Positions 7,937 through 15,716 of a stretch of 64,000 bases of DNA are shown here, one piece after another. Below the pieces are notes generated by a model. That model was not told where the DNA came from and did not search any database. It was given only the letters and a program-made list of their open reading frames with translations. Both the position numbers and the translations under genes were made by a program. Positions within the stretch are counted from its first letter, which is position 1. Each line of letters begins with the position of its first letter. Origin of the DNA: a virus; the IMG/VR virus record IMGVR_UViG_3300005830_000045, positions 16,480 to 80,479 of that record. One strand, given 5' to 3'.

Positions 7937-10093
7937 ATGGCCAGCACAACTATACAAATACCAAACTTTGACTTTTCAGCGTTCTATTATCCGCAAATAC
8001 TTGAAGCATTGATCCGTTACAAAAGAGAAAACGTTCCAGAGCTGACGGACGAATCAGAGTTTGAACCTTCCATCCAGATGCTTCGTGCAATGGCTTTGGT
8101 CGGACACTTGAATAGTTGTACGATTGATTTAGTTGCAAATGAGTCTACGCTTCCAACGGCCCAATTGGTTGAAACAGTTCGCAATATGTTGCGGTTGATT
8201 GGGTATGAACTTTCCTCTGCTACTCCTTCACAAGTTGAACTTCTTTACAAATTATCTCGCACGTTTTCTTCCACAATAGAAATAGTTAGTGAACGTGCTC
8301 GGGTGGCGACAGAACGTTCTGGAAGCGATGCAATTATAACTGTTGAGGCGAATGCAGCTGTTTCCGTTGATCGAACAGATCAGTTAGGTGCTGCTTTTTC
8401 GTTGGAAGATGCAACATATACAGACAGAACCGCAAAACTTGTTAGCATAGCACCGGTCGATGACTTTTCACCTTGGGTCACCCCAGGCGTAGGCGACAGC
8501 CTATACTTCGGACACGCCTCAATCCTCTGGGACAAGCTCAATATCGAGCTATCTACAGGAGGTTCTGGCCTCATAGGAATTTGGGAGTTTTACGACGGCG
8601 ACTGGTTGAAGGTGAAACCTGATTCGGCCACACCAGCAGGCGCGAATATCACGTTTGTTTTGAATGGACTTTTGGGCTCTGCCCAGAGACCAGGCACGAC
8701 AGTGCGCGCTACTTTGAATGAAACAGGAGCCTATGAAGAGGCACAAGTTCAATGGAACGGCTCACAAAATTTTATAGTTGTTGGACTTCTTGGGCAATCT
8801 TCTCCTTCGTCTGACACCGAGGATTATTCTGTTGGTTCTGATTGGACTGAAATAGATGACGTTACAGACGGGACAATGAACCTTCAACAGACGGGAGAAG
8901 TTTCATATACAATCCCGCAATCTGTTACCAAGAATTGGGTGAAAACAACAGTAAATAACGTTGAAGCGTATTGGATCAGGTATCGTCTTGTAGTTGTTTC
9001 TGCGCCTGTTTCTCCTGTGTTTAGGAACACAAATTTGGACCGTGGGAATCAGTACGTGATCCAACTTGCCACCCAAGGTTTTACAACCTTAGACAGCCCT
9101 TTGGGAAGCTCAACTGGTCTTGCTGACCAACGTTTTGAAACTTCTCGTGAAAACTTTATAAAAGGCTCACAGTCTGTTGAAGTTGATAACATTGAGTGGA
9201 CAGAAGTTGACAATTTCGTGAATAGCCAACCAACTGATCGACATTACGTCATTGAGCTTGGAAAAAACGACAAAGCAACTGTAGTTTTTGGGTCTGGGGC
9301 CGCAGGGTTGATTCCACCTATTGGAGTAAATAATATCTCCATCGAATATCGGTATGGCGCTCAAGATGACGGCAACGTTGGCCCGGATACATTGAAAGTT
9401 GATAAAACAGGGTTGACTTATGTTGACTCAATAACAAATCCTCGACAAGCAAGCGGTTGGAAAGAGGCAGATGGTTCGTCAACTGAGAGCCTTGAACGGG
9501 CAAAAATTGAAGGCCCAGCATCCATTATATCTGGTGATGTCGCTATTGGGACGGATGATGTTGAAACTTTGACAAGGTCTTTTGCGGATAACCTAGGTTC
9601 AAAACCATATGCAAGAGCGTTAGCAATTGAAGAAGGATTTGGTGCGAAGACAATAGAGCTTGTTGTTGTTCTTCAAGGCGGAGGCCTTGCTTCCGCTGCT
9701 CAGCTTGAAGAATTGGCGGAATATTTCAACGGAGACAAATATTCCACACCGCCTAAACGGCAAAGGATTGTCGCCAATCAAGAGGTCACCGTTGTAAACT
9801 ACACGCCAAGAGTCATTGACGTCACAGCAGTAGTCAAGACGGAAGCAACAGCACAAGAGATCAAGAATAGACTCACACAAGTTCTCAGGCCGGAAGCTTT
9901 GAAAAATGATGGCGTAAATTATGAATGGGAATTTGGCGGTAAAGTCACAGTTTCCAGGATAAATCACGAGATATTCAGCGTTGACGAAAACACTACAGAT
10001 GTGGACATAACTTCGCCAGCGTCAGATGTACAATTAGGAGACAGGGAATTGCCTACGGTCGGCACCTTGTCTATCATAGTTGTTGAGCCGTGA
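7937..10093 (+). CDS. Baseplate J-like protein (gpJ/gp6/XkdT)
   Basis: The 718-residue protein is a baseplate J homologue, the main wedge component that forms the baseplate ring. The N-terminus (FDFSAFYYPQILEALIRYKR) and the MVGHLN-like helix with LPTAQLVETVRNMLRLIGYE are typical. The middle is long and beta-rich, with inserted domains that make it larger than P2 gpJ. The C-terminal part shows ETLTRSFADNLGSKPYARAL and the LASAAQLEELAEYFN arm found in J proteins. Only three bases separate it from the gp25-like gene. Confidence 0.85.
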   Translation: MASTTIQIPNFDFSAFYYPQILEALIRYKRENVPELTDESEFEPSIQMLRAMALVGHLNSCTIDLVANESTLPTAQLVETVRNMLRLIGYELSSATPSQVELLYKLSRTFSSTIEIVSERARVATERSGSDAIITVEANAAVSVDRTDQLGAAFSLEDATYTDRTAKLVSIAPVDDFSPWVTPGVGDSLYFGHASILWDKLNIELSTGGSGLIGIWEFYDGDWLKVKPDSATPAGANITFVLNGLLGSAQRPGTTVRATLNETGAYEEAQVQWNGSQNFIVVGLLGQSSPSSDTEDYSVGSDWTEIDDVTDGTMNLQQTGEVSYTIPQSVTKNWVKTTVNNVEAYWIRYRLVVVSAPVSPVFRNTNLDRGNQYVIQLATQGFTTLDSPLGSSTGLADQRFETSRENFIKGSQSVEVDNIEWTEVDNFVNSQPTDRHYVIELGKNDKATVVFGSGAAGLIPPIGVNNISIEYRYGAQDDGNVGPDTLKVDKTGLTYVDSITNPRQASGWKEADGSSTESLERAKIEGPASIISGDVAIGTDDVETLTRSFADNLGSKPYARALAIEEGFGAKTIELVVVLQGGGLASAAQLEELAEYFNGDKYSTPPKRQRIVANQEVTVVNYTPRVIDVTAVVKTEATAQEIKNRLTQVLRPEALKNDGVNYEWEFGGKVTVSRINHEIFSVDENTTDVDITSPASDVQLGDRELPTVGTLSIIVVEP

Positions 10094-10101
10094 GGTGAAT
10101 C

Positions 10102-10503
10102 GTGGCAGGTTTGGTTGACTCGAAAGAGAACGAAGTTTTGGATGAGCTTTTGGGAAACGCTACGCTCATGCCTGATCCTGTGTATATCGGTTTGATGACT
10201 ACAGCTCCAAGCGATGATGGGACAGGAGTTGTTGAGCCTATTGGAAATGGATATGCTCGTGTAAGCGTTGACAACAATTTGACGGAATGGCCTGCGGCTG
10301 TTTCTGGTTCAAAGTCAAACGCGAATAACGTAACTTTCCCTTCAGCGACTGGCGCTTGGGGAACAATTACTCACTTTGGCATATTCGATGCTATTTCTGG
10401 CGGAAACCTCTTAGCGTATGGAGCCTTGAATACTCCCAGAAACGTTTTGACGTCTGATGTTTTCAGGTTCCTCGCTGGTGATTTGACGGTGTCGCTCGAC
10501 TGA
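10102..10503 (+). CDS. Tail fibre-like virion protein (133 aa)
   Basis: GTG start eight bases after the baseplate J stop, with GTGAGGTG upstream. The sequence follows a widespread small phage protein pattern: an N-terminal LDELLGN helix, DPVYIGLMTTAPSDDGTG, GNGYARVSVD, NVTFPSATGAWGTITHFGIF and a terminal FLAGDLTVSLD. These proteins are usually annotated as tail fibre or virion proteins in Mu-like and other tail modules. A capsid- or fibre-decorating role is possible. No enzymatic motif is seen. Confidence 0.6.
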   Translation: MAGLVDSKENEVLDELLGNATLMPDPVYIGLMTTAPSDDGTGVVEPIGNGYARVSVDNNLTEWPAAVSGSKSNANNVTFPSATGAWGTITHFGIFDAISGGNLLAYGALNTPRNVLTSDVFRFLAGDLTVSLD

Positions 10504-11174
10504 TGGCAAATATAGATGCAGAAGGCAGTATTGCCGTAGCTTGTTCTCTTTCAACCGAGGCAAGTCTTTTAGGTATCTTGAACGGAAGTGTGTCGCAGTC
10601 ATTTCTCGCGACAGGCAACATGGTTTCCGCACCGCGTTTATCTTCCGTTGTAGCTTTATCCGGATATAAAGTACGTTTCACGTTTGATCAAGCAATGAAA
10701 AACGATAGTAGGCTAATTGATCCAACAAATTATTTCGTAACTCCATCTTCTTCATCAGGAGTTGCTGTTTACGTTTCTTCGGTTGAACCAGAAGGCGTTC
10801 TCAATCCTACCTATGTTGATTTGACCGTGAATGAGATGACAGGAGGTGTAGGATACCAAGGCAGAGTCAACGCAGGCTTGAATGCTCCGGTCAGCCGTCT
10901 TGATATCGCGATAAACTTCTCTGGAAACACCGCTTCCTTTTTTGGCGAAGGTGAAAACCCAACTATTGTTTCGGTTGAAGCTATTGGTTCCAACCGTGTT
11001 GACATAACTTTCAGCGAACCAATGTTGGATAACGATTCAATTCGTGACCCGACAAACTATATTTTCGACAACGGGCTGACAACGATAGCAATTTTGAACG
11101 TTGTTTCCAACAGAGTAGAATTGGTCACGTCTGATCAGGTTCCAGGAATTATCTACAACCTGATGATTGGGTAA
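10503..11174 (+). CDS. Virion protein with two SbsA-type Ig-like repeats
   Basis: The 223-residue product contains two copies of a bacterial Ig-like (SbsA/BIg-type) pattern: YKVRFTFDQAMKNDSRLIDP with TNYFVTP at about 60-90, and NRVDITFSEPMLDNDSIRDP with TNYIFD at about 165-195. Such folds often decorate phage tails and bind cell-surface sugars weakly. The start overlaps the previous stop (TGATG). Function beyond a structural or adhesive role cannot be read from the sequence. Confidence 0.6.
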   Translation: MANIDAEGSIAVACSLSTEASLLGILNGSVSQSFLATGNMVSAPRLSSVVALSGYKVRFTFDQAMKNDSRLIDPTNYFVTPSSSSGVAVYVSSVEPEGVLNPTYVDLTVNEMTGGVGYQGRVNAGLNAPVSRLDIAINFSGNTASFFGEGENPTIVSVEAIGSNRVDITFSEPMLDNDSIRDPTNYIFDNGLTTIAILNVVSNRVELVTSDQVPGIIYNLMIG

Positions 11175-11190
11175 TTGAAGGGGAAAACGT

Positions 11191-12033
11191 ATGTCGGCAT
11201 CCATGCAAATTGATCAAGTAGGAATTGCCGCTGGCACTCCTGGACTTGCCCGTACAGATGGCCTCGATGACGGCGCAACAGTTACGCTGACAAGTATTAC
11301 TGTTGGCACGACTTATCGCTTTGAGTTTCTATGGGTTCCTTCCGGTGACACGACAGCAGTGGCTAGTCTCGCAGCGACAGGCTCACCGGAGATTTGGGAG
11401 TTTAGCCCAACTCCAAATGTGTACGGAACATATCGAATACGGCTGATTGTTGATGAAGGATTGCCGACTGAAGACGAAACAATCAGAGTTTTTGGGATAA
11501 GAAACTCATCTGGTCTACTTTCTCCTGCTTTCAACGAAAAGGCTGATGAGGGCGCTTCTTTGGTTCTTCACACTCCTGATGAAGTGGAAGGATCAGAGAA
11601 TAACGAAGTTTCAGGCGTGTCTGGATTACAATGGACGGGTTGGCACGACTTTTTCACGTTGACGACAAATCTTCTCGATACGATAAACAGAACGCGATAT
11701 ATCAAGCAAGCTTTCAACGAACAAGAGGGCATTACACCCTCAAGCGTTGGAGCTTGGAAGCTGAAGCAAGGAACTTTGAAAGCTGGTTCTTCAGTTTACT
11801 TCGGTTCAAGCACAGGAACCCACACGGTAACAGCTAGATTGCGCAGAGTTGGAGATCCAGTTCCAATTGTTGCTCAATGGCAAACAACAAGCGGATTGTC
11901 AAACGTCAATTTGGCTTCCGATGCAACTTTGCCGGCTGATGATTGGTATTATCTTGAAATATTCAGCGGAGACGCAGCAGCAGTTGCTTTGCTCGATGGC
12001 GTGGACTTTGTTGCAGAACAGGATGCACCATGA
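11191..12033 (+). CDS. Beta-rich virion protein, unknown
   Basis: The ATG follows GAAGGGG. The 280-residue protein begins with an Ig/PKD-like section (GATVTLTSITVGTTYRFEFL, then YGTYRIRLIVDE) and continues with a second beta-rich part. I recognise no named family, but similar modular beta-sandwich proteins occur among fibre genes. Its stop overlaps the next start (ATGA), so it is co-translated with the paralogue pair downstream. Confidence 0.5.
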   Translation: MSASMQIDQVGIAAGTPGLARTDGLDDGATVTLTSITVGTTYRFEFLWVPSGDTTAVASLAATGSPEIWEFSPTPNVYGTYRIRLIVDEGLPTEDETIRVFGIRNSSGLLSPAFNEKADEGASLVLHTPDEVEGSENNEVSGVSGLQWTGWHDFFTLTTNLLDTINRTRYIKQAFNEQEGITPSSVGAWKLKQGTLKAGSSVYFGSSTGTHTVTARLRRVGDPVPIVAQWQTTSGLSNVNLASDATLPADDWYYLEIFSGDAAAVALLDGVDFVAEQDAP

Positions 12034-13034
12034 GTAAGATCACAAGCGTAAATAACGCAAACGTTCAAGGCGCAGAAGCCATTTACATTTTGAAGGCAAC
12101 TCTCAAGACAGCGGGTTGGACTGTTCCTCGTTCAAGCGATGGAACCACCTACAATGCTACTGGAGATGAAATCACGCAATCCGGCTCAGGCGCAAATGGC
12201 ATGAATAATAGTCGCGCTTGGTTTGTGGTCCAAAGTCCAAACGGAGAACACCAGTGGTGCTTTCAAAGAGAAACGGACGACACAAACGAATGGCGCGTGA
12301 AAGTTTCCGCTCTTGATGGTTTTACAGGAGGAGCGCCAAGTGCAACTCAGGTTCCATCTGCTACGGACGAACAAATTTTGCATGGAAGCGGCACAGATGC
12401 TTCGCCTACAATGGAAGACTTGTTTACGGCGGCTGCTGTTCGATTCCACGTAATTGCTGAAAATGCCGCTGTTGGAACGGCAGTCCCTATTTATCCGTTT
12501 TGGGCTTTCGCGACAAACGGATCAGGGCAAGTTGTAAACGGGATCATGCAAGAAGCAATGGACCCAAATACTTTTCCAGAGCTTTCTTCAGGCACAAGAG
12601 CTGCTCCGGTAACAGGAGACCCTGACCCGTGTATTTATATGTGTCATTACAGCTTATCAAATGACGCCTGGATTCACTCTACTTGGAGAAATGCGAATCA
12701 CGTTTCGGCTTGGTATCGTATGAATTATGTCGATGAATCATATGAATTCATGGATTTTGCTCACCTTTTATTCGCAAACGATCAAGGCACACCTCCAGAC
12801 GCTGGTTATGGCTTTGGAAGCAATCCATATGATGGTTCCGATCAAGGTTTCCCGCTGTTTTGCGGAAGAGGATCAGGGATTTCCAATCCAGGTAAAAAAG
12901 GTTGGCTAAATCACTTGAAAACCAAAGCAACCACGAGAAATTATCCAGACACAGTGAACCTCTCAAGTGGTGCAAAGGTTTATTTAGATGACTTCTTGGT
13001 GCCTTGGGAAGATGGAACTGCGCCTTTGATATAG
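12030..13034 (+). CDS. Tandem paralogue A: virion/receptor-region protein
   Basis: This 334-residue protein is a paralogue of the next gene. The first 140 residues are almost the same: a helix around EAIYILKATLKTAGW, a TVPRSSDGTTYNATGD turn, NSRAWFVVQSPNGEHQWCFQ, and VSALDGFTGGAPSATQVPSA. A second shared block is EAMDPNTFPELSSGTRAAPV with TGDPDPCIY. The parts between and after these blocks differ. The family is unknown to me. Its place between baseplate and fibre genes suggests a tail tip or adhesin protein. The ATG overlaps the previous stop. Confidence 0.6.
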   Translation: MSKITSVNNANVQGAEAIYILKATLKTAGWTVPRSSDGTTYNATGDEITQSGSGANGMNNSRAWFVVQSPNGEHQWCFQRETDDTNEWRVKVSALDGFTGGAPSATQVPSATDEQILHGSGTDASPTMEDLFTAAAVRFHVIAENAAVGTAVPIYPFWAFATNGSGQVVNGIMQEAMDPNTFPELSSGTRAAPVTGDPDPCIYMCHYSLSNDAWIHSTWRNANHVSAWYRMNYVDESYEFMDFAHLLFANDQGTPPDAGYGFGSNPYDGSDQGFPLFCGRGSGISNPGKKGWLNHLKTKATTRNYPDTVNLSSGAKVYLDDFLVPWEDGTAPLI

Positions 13035-13043
13035 AGGAATGAA

Positions 13044-14084
13044 ATGGCAAAACAAAGTAGCGTAAACAACACAGGGGTTACTGGCGCAGAGGGTATCTAC
13101 ATTTTGAAGGAAACGCTCAAGTTGGCTGGGTGGACTGTTCCTCGTTCAAGTGATGGAACCACTTATAACGCTTCTGGAGATCAGATAACAAGTGGTGGCT
13201 CAGGCGCAAATGGAATGGCGAATAGTCGCGCTTGGTTTGTGGTCCAAAGTCCAAACGGAGAACACCAGTGGTGTTTCCAAAGAGGAACAAGCAACAATAC
13301 GTCTTGGCGCGTGAAAGTTTCCGCTCTTGATGGTTTTACAGGAGGAGCGCCAAGTGCAACTCAGGTTCCATCTGCTACGGACGAACGACTTTTGCATGGA
13401 AGTGGTACAGATGCTTCGCCTACAACGGCAACTTTATTCCCAACAGATTCAACGTACCGATTTCACGTGATTGCTGAAAGCACAGCCGTTGGGACTGCGG
13501 TTCCTATTTATCCGTTTTGGTCATTTATCAACCCAACCGGAAGTCAATGGTGTCCCACTTTTATTTCGCAAGAAGCAATGGACCCAAATACTTTTCCAGA
13601 GCTTTCTTCAGGCACAAGAGCTGCTCCGGTAACAGGAGACCCTGACCCGTGTATTTACGTTTGTGATTACTACGGAGCAACTACTTTTGACGCTTATGCC
13701 TTATGGGTCAGCAACCTCTCAAGTGGATGGTCAAACGCTACTTCTCGTTGGAGTTATTGGCACAGAATGAATTACGGCGATGAAGCCTTTGTAGCCAACA
13801 TTGCAGCAATTATTGACGCAAATGGCTTGGGTGTTTTTGCTCCGCATGCACCCGCATATGGAACGCCCAGCAATCCTTATAACGGAGCAGACGAAGGCTT
13901 TCCAATCTTTACAGGCAGACCGCCAAATCTATCTCCAGTAGGTTTCAAAGGCGTCTGCAACCATTTGAAATTAGGCTCCAACAATAGGCTATATCCAGAC
14001 ACGGTGAATCTTTCCTCTGGGGCATACGTTTATTGTGGAGATTTGCTCGTGCCTTGGGAGGATGGAACTGCGCCTTTGCAGTAG
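13044..14084 (+). CDS. Tandem paralogue B: virion/receptor-region protein
   Basis: This 346-residue paralogue of the preceding gene lies nine bases after it. Long stretches of DNA are identical between the two, for example around 12305-12370 versus 13310-13385 and 12560-12640 versus 13568-13658. The central region (about residues 170-180 and 215-280) differs in length and sequence. The C-terminal NLSSGAxVYxxDxLVPWEDGTAPL is shared. Tandem duplication followed by divergence of exposed parts, or gene conversion, is the likely history. No catalytic motif is seen. Confidence 0.6.
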   Translation: MAKQSSVNNTGVTGAEGIYILKETLKLAGWTVPRSSDGTTYNASGDQITSGGSGANGMANSRAWFVVQSPNGEHQWCFQRGTSNNTSWRVKVSALDGFTGGAPSATQVPSATDERLLHGSGTDASPTTATLFPTDSTYRFHVIAESTAVGTAVPIYPFWSFINPTGSQWCPTFISQEAMDPNTFPELSSGTRAAPVTGDPDPCIYVCDYYGATTFDAYALWVSNLSSGWSNATSRWSYWHRMNYGDEAFVANIAAIIDANGLGVFAPHAPAYGTPSNPYNGADEGFPIFTGRPPNLSPVGFKGVCNHLKLGSNNRLYPDTVNLSSGAYVYCGDLLVPWEDGTAPLQ

Positions 14085-14091
14085 GTAGAAC

Positions 14092-14370
14092 ATGGCCGAT
14101 TACACAGGAACTTTTGTTGACATAGAAACATTTTCTGGCGTGGCCGACACTAAGGTTGGAGCGCTTGTTGAAGTGGAAACGTTGGAAGGTTTCTCTTATG
14201 CAGACGCAACAGCAACTCCTGATATCATCCAAAGGATTTGGGACACAGGAGTTGGATGGTGTCAGTATACGCAAGAAACGTTCAATCCAACTCCTGCTTC
14301 CGGAGATACAGAGCCGAATCATACCAATAATTTGGTCGCAGGAACTCATCAAAAACTAGGTGAATTTTGA
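14092..14370 (+). CDS. Small virion-region protein, unknown (92 aa)
   Basis: The ATG lies seven bases after the previous stop, with a weak GTAGG site. The sequence is acidic and beta-rich, with a pseudo-repeat (FVDIETFSGVADTKVG, then LVEVETLEGFSYAD). No family is recognised. The stop overlaps the ATG of the gpI-like gene (TGATG), indicating co-translation with tail genes. Confidence 0.5.
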   Translation: MADYTGTFVDIETFSGVADTKVGALVEVETLEGFSYADATATPDIIQRIWDTGVGWCQYTQETFNPTPASGDTEPNHTNNLVAGTHQKLGEF

Positions 14371-15710
14371 TGGCAAATCAAGGACCAGGCGCTGGTTCGC
14401 TACCAGCAGGGGCAGGAGGGGCAGGAGGATCAGGTCCAAGCCCTATCGGCCCAGTAGCTGTAGGCGGTATTCTCGACACCGCTCTCAACCCACTGGCAAG
14501 CGGAAGCACAGCGTCTATGCTGGGTTATGTCGAAATTTCTGCCGATGATTTGCTTCAACTTCAAATGTACTTTTTTCTGATTGAGATAATCAGGATTGAA
14601 GACGCAAATAATGGTGACTTGTTTCTAAAAAGATTTCTTGAAGGACCGCAAACCGTTTGGGAAGATATTCAGGCCAAAATTTTCGCGATAAAGAATTTAT
14701 GGTCAGTTTCAGACATTCCAGATGAATATTTGAAATACTTGAAGAATATAGTTGGATGGACAGGGAAAAGAGAAAAAATAACAGACGCACTAAACAACGA
14801 TACTTTGAGAAGGTTGATTGCAAATTCTGTAAACCTTTGGAAAAGTAGAGGGCCAGAAGAAACAATCACAAGTATCGTTACGTTGGTAACAGGGGCAAGA
14901 ACACGCTCATGGAACTGGTTTGATTACCGTTGGGTCCAAGACGAAACAGGGCTTGGCCACGATATAAGCGGATATGACCCTTGGCTTCTTGAAATCGACA
15001 ATGACCGCGAAATGAACGTGAGAATAATGGACCCTGATGGTTCTATCGACAGGGAACTTATCAAGAATCTGCTCAAATTAGTCAGGCCTTGCGGAGAAAG
15101 GTTTGAAATAACATATCTCAACTTGATCGACATTTTCAATATTGACGGCGATGATACGCAGTGGGGCACGATAAACGACGCTGGAAGCGATTCAACAACT
15201 TTCACAGTTGCAAGCGGTTCCGGAACACTTACAGATTTGACGCATAGAGAAGAAATCTATTCCAATATTGACGGAGCTGATTCTTGGTCTCAGTACATGT
15301 TTTCTGCACGTTTGAGAGGCGAGGATCATTTTGGCATAACTTTTTACAGAGCGAATGAAAATAATTATTATGTCTTTCGTCTCAACACTACTGGTGTTGC
15401 GGATAACTTTGAACTTATCAAAAGGGTTGCTGGAGTAGAAAGTACGATTGCAAGTTCACCCGTTCCAGCCGGATATATCGTTGACCCTCTGCTGTATTAC
15501 ATGTTTAGGGTGACGACGGCTGTCGAAGGAACAGCGACAAGGATTCAGTGCTATATAGATGGTGTTGAAATCTTCAGCGCTTTAGACAGCCAATTCGCGC
15601 AAGGAACTGTTGGGGTCATTCACGGTGTCGGCGGTGCAAGTGTCGAGGTTGACGAAATAGAAGTTATGAGTCTGCCAGCGGACAGCGATTGTGTCGACAT
15701 CAACAGTTGA
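14370..15710 (+). CDS. Tail protein I-like fused to a sugar-binding-type beta domain
   Basis: ATG 14370 overlaps the previous TGA; a TTG one codon earlier is unlikely. Residues about 60-245 follow the gpI pattern: a Gly-rich N-terminal arm, LKYLKNIVGWTGKR, DTLRRLIANSVNLWKSRGPE, then TITSIVTLVTGARTR and a segment ending in LLKLVRPCGERFEI. gpI joins the baseplate wedge to the fibres. Residues about 260-440 form a concanavalin/LamG-like beta sandwich (SQYMFSARLRGEDHFGITFY, QCYIDGVEIFSA), which suggests glycan contact. The fused C-terminal domain is unusual for P2-type gpI, which is far shorter. Confidence 0.65.
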   Translation: MANQGPGAGSLPAGAGGAGGSGPSPIGPVAVGGILDTALNPLASGSTASMLGYVEISADDLLQLQMYFFLIEIIRIEDANNGDLFLKRFLEGPQTVWEDIQAKIFAIKNLWSVSDIPDEYLKYLKNIVGWTGKREKITDALNNDTLRRLIANSVNLWKSRGPEETITSIVTLVTGARTRSWNWFDYRWVQDETGLGHDISGYDPWLLEIDNDREMNVRIMDPDGSIDRELIKNLLKLVRPCGERFEITYLNLIDIFNIDGDDTQWGTINDAGSDSTTFTVASGSGTLTDLTHREEIYSNIDGADSWSQYMFSARLRGEDHFGITFYRANENNYYVFRLNTTGVADNFELIKRVAGVESTIASSPVPAGYIVDPLLYYMFRVTTAVEGTATRIQCYIDGVEIFSALDSQFAQGTVGVIHGVGGASVEVDEIEVMSLPADSDCVDINS

Positions 15711-15716
15711 GGAAAC

